A DNA stretch of 16,526 nt, taken from NCBI GenBank assembly GCA_946625715.1, contig CAMOTK010000016.1:1-16526 (forward strand), read 5' to 3'. The translations under genes were made by a program, and so were the position numbers. A model generated the notes under the pieces. The model was given only the letters and a program-made list of their open reading frames with translations. It had not been told where the DNA came from and made no database searches. The stretch is from an uncultured Prevotella sp. (GTDB lineage Bacteria; Bacteroidota; Bacteroidia; Bacteroidales; Bacteroidaceae). Below, in pieces: positions 1 to 8,098 of the stretch; the stretch's first letter is position 1; every line of letters starts with the position of its first letter.

Positions 1-1700
1 ATCTCTATTTCTGCTTTGTTGGCCTGCTCAATGAGGGCGTTGGCCTCGGCCACAAGGGCCTCGGCAGTGGTGCGGTCTTTCAGCGAACTGGCATTAATCT
101 TCACGTTCAGGCCTGCACCCAGCACGGCTGCACGGGCGGCCAGTGCGCCTACGCCGGCATCGCTCACTGAGTTGGGATTGCCTTCCTCGGCCATAGCGCG
201 ACAGATGTCGAAGGCGGCAAACGAGGCTTTCATCGTCTGCAAGGGCACCTGTGTGGCATAGAGCGTGGCCTGCTGGATGGCTTCTGTGCGGGCGGCCTTC
301 TCCTCGTCGGTCTTCTTAGGCATGCCGAAAGCGGCCATGATGCGGTTGAAGGCCTCAGTGTCTTCGTCGACGAGGTGGAGCAGCTCGCTGATGAGCTTCT
401 GACCTTTGTCGGCCCAGTCGGAGAACGTCTTCCAGCGGTCGTCCCAGCCGGGCTTGTGAGCCGAGAGGTTGGCCACCATCGTGCCCAGTGCGGCGCCCAA
501 GGCACCCATATAGGCCGAGATGGTGCCGCCGCCAGGGGCAGGGCTCTCGCGCGATGTCTCTTGGGCAAAGCCCTTCACGGTGAGGTCGATGAGCTGTTGG
601 CCGTTGGCTGCAGGCTTTTGACTGTCTTCAAGGAGATATTCGATGACCTTCTCGCGAGGGTTGAAAGGCTTCAGGTCGTCGAGTCCCATCGACTTGATGG
701 CAATCTTCAGGATGTCCTCTTCAGGAATGCCTGTGGAGCGATGCTGCTTCTCGAGGAAATACTTGCCGGCGTCGATGAGTGCACGCTTGGGCACGAGGCC
801 CACAATCTCAGTGCCAGTGACGCGTATGCCGCGGTTCTGAGCGCAGCGGCACACTTCGTCGAAGCACACGTGGAGCGGCGCCTTGTTCATGTCGGTGATG
901 TTCATCGAGACCTGCGCAATGCCGTATTCGTCGATATACCAGCCAATGGCCTTGGTGCCTTTCAGCGTGCCGGGAATCATGATGGGCTTGCCGTTCTCGT
1001 CTTTCATCGGCGTGCCCGTGATGGGGTTGCCTTCGCGCTTCGGACGGCCCTTTTCGCGCACGTCGAAGGCAATGGCGTTGGCCCTGCGGGTAGACGTGGT
1101 GTTCAGGTTCCAGTTGACGGCAATGAGGAAGTCGCGCGCACCAACGGCTGTGCAACCCGTCTGCAGCGCATGTTCCAGACGGCCCTGCTTCACGTCTTCT
1201 GGCAGGAAGTCGGGCTGCTTCTCGGCCACCGTCAGTTTCTCGACGATGGCCTCGTACTCGCCGGCACGACAAACGGCCAGATTCTTTCTCTCGGGCTTGA
1301 AGGCCGAAGCCTCGTAGGCATAGCAGGGGATGCCGGCTTCGCGAGCCATGCGGTCGGCCAACTGTCGGGCCAGCTGGGCGCACTCCTCAAGCGTGATGCC
1401 GCTCACGGGAATCAGGGGCAGCACGTCGGTAGCTCCCATGCGTGGATGGGCACCGTGGTGCTTGCGCATGTCGATGACTTCGGTTGCCTTCTTCGCACCG
1501 CGGAATGCGGCCTCGACCACAGCAGCCGGTTCACCAACGAAGGTGACCACCGTGCGGTTGGTGGCTTCGCCCGGGTCGACGTCGAGCAGTTTGATACCGT
1601 CTACCGACTCAATCGCGTTGGTGATCTGTTTGATAATACTCATGTCGCGTCCCTCACTATAGTTCGGCACGCATTCGATGATTTGTTTTTCCTTAGCCAT
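1..1700 (-). CDS. ftcD: Bifunctional glutamate formimidoyltransferase / formimidoyl-THF cyclodeaminase, 3' end cut by window edge
   Basis: Last step of histidine breakdown: moves the formimino group from formiminoglutamate to tetrahydrofolate, then deaminates the product to methenyl-THF and ammonia in the cytoplasm. The ATG at 1700 opens MAKEKQIIECVPNYSEGRD, the family's usual start. The transferase domain covers about residues 1-330, with MRKHHGAHPRMGATD at 78-92; His82 matches the catalytic His of the mammalian enzyme. The cyclodeaminase domain starts near residue 365, with the glycine-rich SPAPGGGT near 386. The frame stays open for 566 codons and leaves the window at ALIEQANKAEIE, which resembles the usual C-terminus, so probably only some ten residues are missing. 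It lies 71 bp after the LUD gene, the widest gap in this leftward gene series, so it may have its own promoter. No other hut gene is visible. Identification is by recall of family motifs. Confidence 0.96.
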   Translation of the reverse strand, partial: MAKEKQIIECVPNYSEGRDMSIIKQITNAIESVDGIKLLDVDPGEATNRTVVTFVGEPAAVVEAAFRGAKKATEVIDMRKHHGAHPRMGATDVLPLIPVSGITLEECAQLARQLADRMAREAGIPCYAYEASAFKPERKNLAVCRAGEYEAIVEKLTVAEKQPDFLPEDVKQGRLEHALQTGCTAVGARDFLIAVNWNLNTTSTRRANAIAFDVREKGRPKREGNPITGTPMKDENGKPIMIPGTLKGTKAIGWYIDEYGIAQVSMNITDMNKAPLHVCFDEVCRCAQNRGIRVTGTEIVGLVPKRALIDAGKYFLEKQHRSTGIPEEDILKIAIKSMGLDDLKPFNPREKVIEYLLEDSQKPAANGQQLIDLTVKGFAQETSRESPAPGGGTISAYMGALGAALGTMVANLSAHKPGWDDRWKTFSDWADKGQKLISELLHLVDEDTEAFNRIMAAFGMPKKTDEEKAARTEAIQQATLYATQVPLQTMKASFAAFDICRAMAEEGNPNSVSDAGVGALAARAAVLGAGLNVKINASSLKDRTTAEALVAEANALIEQANKAEIE

Positions 1701-1704
1701 AGTA

Positions 1705-1726
1705 GATTTACGATTTACAAGATTTA
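1705..1726 (-). repeat. Three TAAATC repeats in the ftcD leader
   Basis: On the minus strand the AT-rich 71-bp gap before ftcD carries three copies of TAAATC at 1721-1726, 1712-1717 and 1705-1710, spaced 9 and 7 bp apart and ending 4 bp before the ATG. I see no convincing Shine-Dalgarno site or TAnnTTTG promoter element in the gap. The repeats may be a leader element or simply low-complexity sequence. Confidence 0.45.
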
Positions 1727-1771
1727 TTATTTCATTGTCTATGTTTTCAAAAAGTGAAGGGGTTGTCGTCC

Positions 1772-2410
1772 TCAATACCCTAAGTCTTCGCCCACCAGCA
1801 CAACCACGTGGCGCCCAGGCGTGCGGCTGTTTCTGAGGAAGTGGACGTAGCTGCAGATGCTCTCGGGCGAGTTGCAGTTGTGGCAGGTGCCGTCGGCCTT
1901 GCAGGGCGTCTTGATGTCGAAGCGTTGGGCATTGATGGGCGAAGCCGTGCTGCGTGCACGGGCAAGAGCCGCCTCGGGCGTTTGCGCCACTTTGTTGAGG
2001 CCGATGACGAAGATGACCTTCTTCGGTCCCCAGGAGATGGCGGCCACGCGGTTGCCGTTGCCGTCGATGTTGACGATGACACCGTCTTCCGACAGGGCGT
2101 TGGCGCTGGTCAGATAGACGTCGGCACTGAAGGCACGCAGATACATCTGTTGCTTCTCCTCGGGCGTCTCCACCACGTCGCGGTCGAGCACTTCGAGCGT
2201 GCCGCGACGCTTCAGCACGTCAGGAATACCGAGGTCGCGCACAGTGGCTGTGCCGCCCCACGTCACTGTGCTGCCGTCGGCAATGAGTTCTGATACTTTT
2301 CTCACGGCCTCTTCGCCCGACGGGCAGTAGTAGGCCTCCATGTTGCGGCGGTTCAGTTGCTTGATGAGCCGCTCGGCCAGTTTCTGGTTTCTGTCTTCTT
2401 GTGGTGTCAT
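1772..2410 (-). CDS. LUD-domain protein (lactate utilization protein C-like)
   Basis: A 212-residue LUD (DUF162) domain protein, related to LutC/YkgG of the lactate oxidation complex LutABC. Family signatures visible are GGTATVRDLGI at 52-62 and the central block from DVYLTSANALSEDG at 97-110 to ISWGPKKVIFVIGLNK at 125-140. The C-terminus carries a four-cysteine cluster (C170, C176, C179, C186), seen in the stand-alone anaerobe members, that could hold a metal or Fe-S group. It ends with a conserved-looking VLVGEDLGY. No LutA or LutB partner is in the window, so a role in lactate oxidation is not supported here. Its ATG overlaps the TGA of the upstream HD gene (ATGA), which implies translational coupling. 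The substrate is unknown. Confidence 0.88.
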   Translation of the reverse strand: MTPQEDRNQKLAERLIKQLNRRNMEAYYCPSGEEAVRKVSELIADGSTVTWGGTATVRDLGIPDVLKRRGTLEVLDRDVVETPEEKQQMYLRAFSADVYLTSANALSEDGVIVNIDGNGNRVAAISWGPKKVIFVIGLNKVAQTPEAALARARSTASPINAQRFDIKTPCKADGTCHNCNSPESICSYVHFLRNSRTPGRHVVVLVGEDLGY

Positions 2411-2985
2411 CGTTTAAAAACCTGATTGATGAGTTGTTCGAATTCTTGAAAGGCAAACGTGTCTTTCAGTTCGCGTAGCGCGTCGGCCAAGCCGCGATAG
2501 TGCCACTCGTGGTCCTTGGGGTCTTTGGCGTGGAACAGGTTCCAGAGCTTGTCGCCCTGCGTGGCATAGTCGCGGGCAATGGCGCGCATGTTCGAGAGCT
2601 TGTCGCCCAACGCCACTATCTTCGCATCGTGAGAGGCACGTGCCAGACGGTCGATGGCGGCCTGCTTGCGGGCGTGCCACGATTGTTCCTCAGAAGCGCC
2701 CTCGACCACGATGTCGCTTTCTGAAGCTACCAGCGCTGCGATGCGGTCGCCAAACTCTGCACGTAGCTGTTCCACCGTGACGTCGGTGTCCTCAACGGTG
2801 TCGTGCAGGGCTGCGGCGGCCAGCAGTTCTTGGTCGGCCGTCATCGTGGCCACTATCTCGACCGCTTCGAGCGGGTGGACAATATAGGGAAAACCCTTGC
2901 CGCGACGCTCTGTGCCGGCATGAGCACGAACGGCAAACACGATGGCGCGGTCGAGCAGTTGGGTGTCTAAGGGCTTATTGGCCAT
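2407..2985 (-). CDS. HD-domain hydrolase, MESH1/SpoT-hydrolase-like (candidate (p)ppGpp hydrolase)
   Basis: A 192-residue cytoplasmic metal-dependent HD hydrolase that resembles the hydrolase half of SpoT and the stand-alone MESH1 enzymes. In order: RGKGFPYIVHPLEAV at 28-42 with metal-ligand His37, HDTVEDTDVT at 61-70 with the HD pair and the ED pair of alarmone hydrolases, and GDKLSNMR at 127-134, the family's distal Asp motif. No synthetase, TGS or ACT domain follows, so it should only break down its substrate. Degradation of (p)ppGpp, or of NADPH as reported for MESH1, is inferred from the family. It starts 11 bp inside the end of the phosphatase gene and overlaps the next gene by an ATGA junction. 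ATG at 2985 is the only good start. Confidence 0.85.
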   Translation of the reverse strand: MANKPLDTQLLDRAIVFAVRAHAGTERRGKGFPYIVHPLEAVEIVATMTADQELLAAAALHDTVEDTDVTVEQLRAEFGDRIAALVASESDIVVEGASEEQSWHARKQAAIDRLARASHDAKIVALGDKLSNMRAIARDYATQGDKLWNLFHAKDPKDHEWHYRGLADALRELKDTFAFQEFEQLINQVFKR

Positions 2986-3865
2986 TGTCTACTAAGTATT
3001 TCTTGCGCAACTGCTGTTGCTCTTCCTTGGTGAATCCTAATTGGTTCTCGATGTATTGCGACAACGAACCGTAGCGCTGGTCTATCAGGTTGAGCGTTGT
3101 CTCAAAATTCTCCTTGCTCACGCCAATCATGGCGCGGATGAAGGCTACGGCTTCCTCGCCACCTTCTTTGTCGCGCACCTTAGCCGACATGGCTTCTGTC
3201 TGGCGGGCATAGCTCTCGTTGGAGAGGTCGAAGTCGGCCACAATCACGTCGCGGCTGGCACCAAGGGCTGCCAGAACGAACGCTGAGGCCCAGCCGGCAC
3301 GGTCCTTGCCCTGAGAGCAGTGCCAGAGCACACCGCCTTTAGCCTTCAGCACGCTGCGCAGGAAGTCGCCATAGTAGCGCTGAGCCTTTGCATCGGTCAC
3401 GATGGCAGGATAGAGTTTGCGTGCCATCATCTGCGCCTTCGGGTCGAAAGCGTATTTCACCAGTATGGCGCCCAGGTCCTTGGTGTCTACCTTGGTCGTA
3501 TCTGAACGGCCAGAAGAGGCGAATTCTTGGATGAGGGCGTCGGGCAGTGTGGAGAGATGCGTATAGCTCACGCCGTCGATAATGCGGTCGGGGGCACCGT
3601 TGGCTTCGGTTTCGAAGCGGAAGTCGAACACGTTAGTCAGTTGATAGCGCTCTTTCAGAATGGCCACGTCGCTGTCGGTGGCCTTTGCCAGGTGGCCGCT
3701 GCGAACGAGCATACCTGTGCGCACGGTTTTACCGTCTTGCATAACGAGTGTACCCAAGTCGCGGGCGTTTTCAATGCCTTCGAAGGCGATGGCGCGTTGT
3801 GAATGGGCTACTTGTGCTGGAAGGAGCATGACGGATAACAGTAAGATGAAAGGATTCTTTTTCAT
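2975..3865 (-). CDS. Exported tyrosine-protein phosphatase, Y_phosphatase3 type
   Basis: A 296-residue cysteine-dependent phosphatase of the lipid/tyrosine phosphatase family (PF13350 type). An N-terminal signal peptide (KK followed by hydrophobic FILLLSVMLLP, likely cut after AHS at residue 22) sends it to the periplasm. Family marks are FEGIENARDLGTL at 28-40, GMLVRSGHL at 51-59 and DFRFETE at 81-87. The active site loop is HCSQGKDRAG at 182-191, giving C183 as nucleophile and R189 as phosphate-binding Arg (CX5R). Overlaps link it to both neighbours, 4 bp on the upstream side and 11 bp on the downstream side. The natural substrate could be a phosphoprotein, phosphosugar or phosphoinositide, and the sequence alone does not decide. 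Confidence 0.9.
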   Translation of the reverse strand: MKKNPFILLLSVMLLPAQVAHSQRAIAFEGIENARDLGTLVMQDGKTVRTGMLVRSGHLAKATDSDVAILKERYQLTNVFDFRFETEANGAPDRIIDGVSYTHLSTLPDALIQEFASSGRSDTTKVDTKDLGAILVKYAFDPKAQMMARKLYPAIVTDAKAQRYYGDFLRSVLKAKGGVLWHCSQGKDRAGWASAFVLAALGASRDVIVADFDLSNESYARQTEAMSAKVRDKEGGEEAVAFIRAMIGVSKENFETTLNLIDQRYGSLSQYIENQLGFTKEEQQQLRKKYLVDNGQ

Positions 3866-4722
3866 TGTTGTGACAGAAATTTGTTTAATACGTTTTGAAG
3901 TGCCTCTGATACAGGGCCTTTGCCGTTTCTCAGTTTGCTGATGATGAAAGTCATTTTTGCGGCAATAAAGGGCTGGAGCTTGCGTACTTCAGCATCGAGC
4001 GCTTCTTGGGAATCGGTGTTGTAGTATATTGGGGCAAAGGCATCCCAATGGGCCTTTAATGTGGCTGGGTCCAGATGGAAAATGTTGTCGCAACGTTCCG
4101 GCGATAAGAAGTGGGTTGAATAGTATAGCATGCCCAAATCCCACTGTGGCACGCCGTAGGCAAAGTCGCCTACGTCAATCCAGAGGTCGCGCTGTCCGTC
4201 GGTGATGATGTTGCCGATGTGCAAATCGCCGTGTAGGCAGTTAGGCTTTGCAGGCAGCGTTTCTATGAAACGGTGGATGCGTTTCTTCAATTCTTGCGGC
4301 AGCTCTTCAAAGCGGTCAGTCCACGAAAGCACGAGCTCGTTCATGTTGGGCAGGCGCTCAGTGTCGGCCGGCATCTCATGAATCTGTCTGGCCAGTAGGG
4401 CGAAGCGCTTGGAGAGCGGTTCCAGTTGGTCGGGTTCCTGCGAGATGATGCGCGTGAAGGAGCGCTTGGGACTGATGAGTTCGTATTCCGTGCCAAGGCG
4501 CGTGCCGTCGGTAATCAGACGGATGGGCTGCGGGGTGGGCAGGCCGCTCTGGTAGACAACCTCATTGATGTGGAATTCCCGAATGGCAGAATCGGCAGCA
4601 TAGCTCTGCATGAAGAGCTTGGCCAGCGTCTTGCCGTTCTTGTGGTTGTAGGTAAGCGCCGTTCCGCCTTCGCCTGTCTGTACGTAGTCGTTGAGTTCTA
4701 TTTTCTCGAATTGTTCAGTCAT
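3862..4722 (-). CDS. Aminoglycoside phosphotransferase (APH)-fold small-molecule kinase
   Basis: A 286-residue cytoplasmic kinase-like protein with the APH/choline kinase fold, most like the TIGR02172-type paralogous family. Likely ATP-site features in the N-lobe are a glycine-containing turn near 18-22 and Lys35 (AKLF). The catalytic loop is CLHGDLHIGN at 162-171 (Asp166) and the metal-binding segment is WIDVGDFAYG at 181-190 (Asp183). All key residues are present, so it should be active. The substrate is unknown, and antibiotic resistance should not be assumed since this family is common in the core genome of anaerobes. The gene starts 16 bp after the TonB receptor gene and overlaps the phosphatase start by 4 bp. 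A kinase and a phosphatase side by side could act in one pathway, but they are predicted on opposite sides of the inner membrane. Confidence 0.85.
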   Translation of the reverse strand: MTEQFEKIELNDYVQTGEGGTALTYNHKNGKTLAKLFMQSYAADSAIREFHINEVVYQSGLPTPQPIRLITDGTRLGTEYELISPKRSFTRIISQEPDQLEPLSKRFALLARQIHEMPADTERLPNMNELVLSWTDRFEELPQELKKRIHRFIETLPAKPNCLHGDLHIGNIITDGQRDLWIDVGDFAYGVPQWDLGMLYYSTHFLSPERCDNIFHLDPATLKAHWDAFAPIYYNTDSQEALDAEVRKLQPFIAAKMTFIISKLRNGKGPVSEALQNVLNKFLSQQ

Positions 4723-4738
4723 GATTGTGATATTTTTT

Positions 4739-7264
4739 TTATATGTGAATACCGACGTTGGCCATGAACCACCGGCCCTGTTGAGGAATGAGGTTGGTGT
4801 TCATGCCACTACGATAGTAGCGTGTGCCCAGTAGATTATAGATGTTGAGGCCAAAGGTGAAAAGGCCCAACTTGTATTCCCCGCCCAAGTTGACGATGGC
4901 ACGAGCTGGCATCTGTTTCTTCATGATGAGATTATTGATGGCGGTAAGCGCCTCAAGGCCGTATAGTACTGCATTTTCCATGTCTCCTGCATCGTAATAT
5001 CTCTGTGCTATCTCCATACAGTTGGCGTATTGTATGAGCTTCACGAGGTCGGTGTTGTAGGACGTCTGCTTGCTCTCAAACAGCAGATGGCCCTTCAGGC
5101 GAAGTCTTGGCGTGACTTGCCAGGCAGCAATCAGGTTGCCGCGAATGGCAGGCGTGTTGTTGTTGGCATTGATGTCGTTGGAGAAGTAGTCCCTCATCTC
5201 CTCAGGGACATCCACGCCCATCAGATTCGACTTGAACGTGTGAGTCCAGGTGAGGTTGGCATTCAGCGACAACGTGTTGACAGGGTCGTACTTGACCATG
5301 AACTCCACGCCCAGCGTCTGGTTCTTACTGGCGTTGTTGTAGTCCGTGATGTGGGTCATGATAAGGTCGTCGGCACGGTTGTAGAAACCGTTGATTTCAA
5401 AGTTCAAACCACGTGCCCAGTTGATGCCGGCGAAGGAGAGCTGGACGGAATGGACGCGCTCTGGCGACAGGGATTTTATCAGAGTAGGGTCGGAACCAGA
5501 CATCAGTGCCGACAGGATGTTGGCCTTGCGATAGATGTAGGGCGCGTCGACGAACGATTTGGAGTAGCTCAGACGGGCGCTCCACTTTGGGCGCAGAAGA
5601 ATGAGCGCCACACGGGGCGAGAACTCGTTGACCCGTGTGTCGTCGTAACGGTTCTTATAGTCGTAGCGCAGGCCGGCATTCAGAATGACCGACTTCCATT
5701 GGTGCTTCAGCTGCAGGTAGGCGTCGCCGCTGTTCTCGCTGCCCTTGCCGGCATTGCGCAGCACGGGGTCTTCAATGAACGTCTGTTCAAAGTCGTAGCC
5801 CACCTGATAGCGGATGTCGTCGAGCTGGAAGTGGCCGTACTCGGCACCAAAACCGATGTTGCCCTTATGGCTCTCGCCGATGGTGTAGGCATAGTTGCCT
5901 TTCAGTTGCACGCCATAGTCCTGCTCCTGACCGTTGACGTAGCGCGAGATGCCGCCGTATTTCGCGAAAACCTCAGTAATACTTTTCGGTAGGCCGATAG
6001 CCGTACCCAGCGTAGGCATCCGCTCATCGTTGATGGCCTGATAGCGTGTCAGGTCCGACTTGTCGTAGGTGATGGCAGCTTTCCACTCTATGCCTAACAA
6101 CTTCCATTGGTAGTTCAGGTCGGCGTGGCGCGATGCCGTTCCGAAGCCAGGCCGCAGGCCGTTGTAGGTGCGATAGCGGTCATAGTCGTAGCTCAGTGCC
6201 AGCGAAGTCATGGTAAAAGGGGCCACCACTTGCGAGAAGTGGGTGTTGTACATGAACTGCAGTCCTCGATAGCCCAGTTGCAGGCCGAAGTCGTAGCTGG
6301 GGAGCGGGCCGATGCGTCCTATCGTGACGTTGTCGACCGGCATTTTGTAGGGACTTTCGCCCACGCGCTCGTTGGTGACGTTGTATTTCTCGCCTTTCGT
6401 GCGATAGATGCTTCCCCACACCAGCATGTCGAGGTCGAAGTAGCGCTTGCCCATGACCAGGTCGCCCTTGAGCTGTCCGTGGTTGCCTGCAGCGGCATGC
6501 GCCGTCAGTCCGTCAACGTCGGCACCTTGTTTGGTGATGATGTTGACCACAGCCGTCAGTGCCACACCGCCGTAGAGTGAAGAGGCCGGACCGCGCAGCA
6601 CCTCTATCTGCTTCACCTTCTCCAGCGAGATGCTGAAGTCGGGAGCGGCTGTGTTGGTGGCATGACTGTTCAGTCGGTGGCCGTTGAGCATGATGAGAAT
6701 CTTCTCCTGCGTATTGCTGTAGATGCCACGCATGGCAATGTTGATGTCGTCGTTGCAGTCGATGATGTTCATGCCTGGCACAAAGGCAGCCAGCACTTCC
6801 TGCAGGTTGCGGCCGCCGCAGTCGTGAATCATCTGTTCGGTGATGAGCGTGGTGGGAACAGGCACCTCGTTGAGGCTCTCAGCCTGGCTCGATGCCGTGG
6901 TGATGGTGGCCGTCATGCCCGCCTTGATGTTGTTCACAATGTCGGCAAACGTTGCAGGGTCGTTGGTCGACGGGGTGTAATAGGGGTTCTCCTGGAGTAT
7001 CATTGCGGCATATCGCTCCGTCTGCTCAATGTCGAAGCGTGACAGATAGCTGAGCGCAATGAGGTGGAGCGCATTCTGGCGCATGTTGTCGTGAAAGGTG
7101 TTGAGGTTTTGCAACAGCACGTCGCGCGCCTGCTCAATGCGTCCTATGCGATAGTCGTTCTCTGCCTGTGCCAGCAGTTCGCGAGCTCTTGTGTCGCTTT
7201 GCGCAAAGACGGTGCCTAAGCAGGCGACCACTATATATATTAATAGGTATAAGCGCTTTCTCAT
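4739..7264 (-). CDS. TonB-dependent outer membrane receptor with TPR-like N-terminus
   Basis: An 841-residue outer membrane receptor. Signal peptide 1-21 (cut in TVFA|QSD). Residues about 23-115 form an all-helical TPR-like region instead of the carboxypeptidase-like domain usual in SusC relatives. The plug domain spans about 125-248: VPVPTTLITEQMI at 134-146, GRNLQEVLAAFVPGMNI at 151-167, and the classic IEVLRGPASSLYGG at 220-233 followed by AVVNIITK at 238-245. The rest is beta-barrel with many aromatic, alternating strands. It ends GRWFMANVGIHI. No SusD partner follows. The start ATG overlaps the stop of the histidine kinase gene (ATGA), placing the receptor inside a signalling operon. The ligand is unknown. 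Its setting suggests it either reports ligand to, or is regulated with, the kinases upstream. Confidence 0.93.
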   Translation of the reverse strand: MRKRLYLLIYIVVACLGTVFAQSDTRARELLAQAENDYRIGRIEQARDVLLQNLNTFHDNMRQNALHLIALSYLSRFDIEQTERYAAMILQENPYYTPSTNDPATFADIVNNIKAGMTATITTASSQAESLNEVPVPTTLITEQMIHDCGGRNLQEVLAAFVPGMNIIDCNDDINIAMRGIYSNTQEKILIMLNGHRLNSHATNTAAPDFSISLEKVKQIEVLRGPASSLYGGVALTAVVNIITKQGADVDGLTAHAAAGNHGQLKGDLVMGKRYFDLDMLVWGSIYRTKGEKYNVTNERVGESPYKMPVDNVTIGRIGPLPSYDFGLQLGYRGLQFMYNTHFSQVVAPFTMTSLALSYDYDRYRTYNGLRPGFGTASRHADLNYQWKLLGIEWKAAITYDKSDLTRYQAINDERMPTLGTAIGLPKSITEVFAKYGGISRYVNGQEQDYGVQLKGNYAYTIGESHKGNIGFGAEYGHFQLDDIRYQVGYDFEQTFIEDPVLRNAGKGSENSGDAYLQLKHQWKSVILNAGLRYDYKNRYDDTRVNEFSPRVALILLRPKWSARLSYSKSFVDAPYIYRKANILSALMSGSDPTLIKSLSPERVHSVQLSFAGINWARGLNFEINGFYNRADDLIMTHITDYNNASKNQTLGVEFMVKYDPVNTLSLNANLTWTHTFKSNLMGVDVPEEMRDYFSNDINANNNTPAIRGNLIAAWQVTPRLRLKGHLLFESKQTSYNTDLVKLIQYANCMEIAQRYYDAGDMENAVLYGLEALTAINNLIMKKQMPARAIVNLGGEYKLGLFTFGLNIYNLLGTRYYRSGMNTNLIPQQGRWFMANVGIHI

Positions 7265-8079
7265 TTCTTGATGGGAATAGTGAAGGTGAACGTGGTGCCC
7301 TTGCCCAATTCAGAGGTGAAGGCAATTTTGCCGCCATGCTTGTTCTCGATAATGTCGCGTGTGATGCTCATGCCGAGACCAGTGCCCTGACCGATGGGCT
7401 TGGTGGTGAAGAAATTCTCGAACAGGCGCTGTTTCACCTCCTCGGTCATGCCCTCGCCGTTGTCGGCAATGGTGATGACAAACTGTTCGCTGTCGGCAGT
7501 GACGCTGATACAGATTTCGGGCGAGTAGTCGTCGCCTGCTTGCTGCGCCTTGTTCCAAACCGCATAGCAGGCGTTGTTCATCACGTTGAGCACCGCACGG
7601 CTCAGGTCCTGCGGAATGACCATCATCATGGGTATGCCTTCCTGGTAGTCTTCGCGCAGCGTGACGTTGAAGCCCTGATGGTTGGCGCGCATGGCGTGGT
7701 ACGACAGACGCACATATTCCTTCACGATGTGGCAGATGTCGGCAGGCAGATACTCGTTCTCCTTGCCGCGCGACACCAGCAGGATGCCCTGAATGATGCT
7801 GACGGCCCGTTCGCCGCTTTCCAGAATCTGCGACATGTTTTCCTTCAGGTCGGCCACGATATCGGCGAGGTCTTCGCGGTCGGCTTCCGGCAGGCTCTCG
7901 GCATTGTCGTCTACAATGTCCGAGAGGTCGTCAAGCAGTTTGCCCGACATCTTTGAAAAGTTGATGACAAAGTTCAGAGGGTTCTGAATCTCATGAGCAA
8001 TACCGGCACTCAGCATGCCGAGCGATGCCAGCTTCTCCTGTTGATGCAGTCGCTGCTTCAGTTGGTCAATCTCTGTCAT
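7261..8079 (-). CDS. Soluble sensor-less histidine kinase with intact catalytic His
   Basis: A 272-residue cytoplasmic histidine kinase with no membrane segment and no input domain beyond a short coiled coil (residues 1-20). The H-box is GMLSAGIAHEIQNPLNF at 21-37 with phospho-acceptor His29. The ATPase domain has an N-box (LNVMNNACYAV, N165/N169), G1 (IADNGEGMT, Asp206) and G2 (GQGTGLGM, 230-237). I chose the ATG at 8079. The frame stays open a little further to a TTG at 8088, but the ATG fits better and abuts an AATTATC heptamer also found before the neighbouring kinase gene. It follows the pseudo-kinase gene by 19 bp, overlaps the TonB receptor start by 4 bp, and shares with the pseudo-kinase an H-box-region pattern ending in NFSKMS. 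It probably donates the phosphoryl group that the neighbour cannot. Confidence 0.92.
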   Translation of the reverse strand: MTEIDQLKQRLHQQEKLASLGMLSAGIAHEIQNPLNFVINFSKMSGKLLDDLSDIVDDNAESLPEADREDLADIVADLKENMSQILESGERAVSIIQGILLVSRGKENEYLPADICHIVKEYVRLSYHAMRANHQGFNVTLREDYQEGIPMMMVIPQDLSRAVLNVMNNACYAVWNKAQQAGDDYSPEICISVTADSEQFVITIADNGEGMTEEVKQRLFENFFTTKPIGQGTGLGMSITRDIIENKHGGKIAFTSELGKGTTFTFTIPIKK

Positions 8080-8098
8080 AATTATCAATGGTCATTTT

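Noticed and set aside
375..1757. Long plus-strand open frame of 460 codons
   Set aside because: It lies opposite ftcD, whose minus-strand frame carries clear family motifs; the plus-strand product has no recognisable motif and is a shadow frame.
3862..4722. Aminoglycoside resistance gene
   Set aside because: Only the fold and catalytic loop are shared; it sits in a housekeeping-like operon and its substrate cannot be read from sequence.
5030..5992. Plus-strand frame of 320 codons
   Set aside because: Antisense to the TonB receptor barrel; no domain or start context.
8080..8088. TTG start at 8088 for the histidine kinase
   Set aside because: An in-frame ATG at 8079 gives a normal start and keeps the whole catalytic region.
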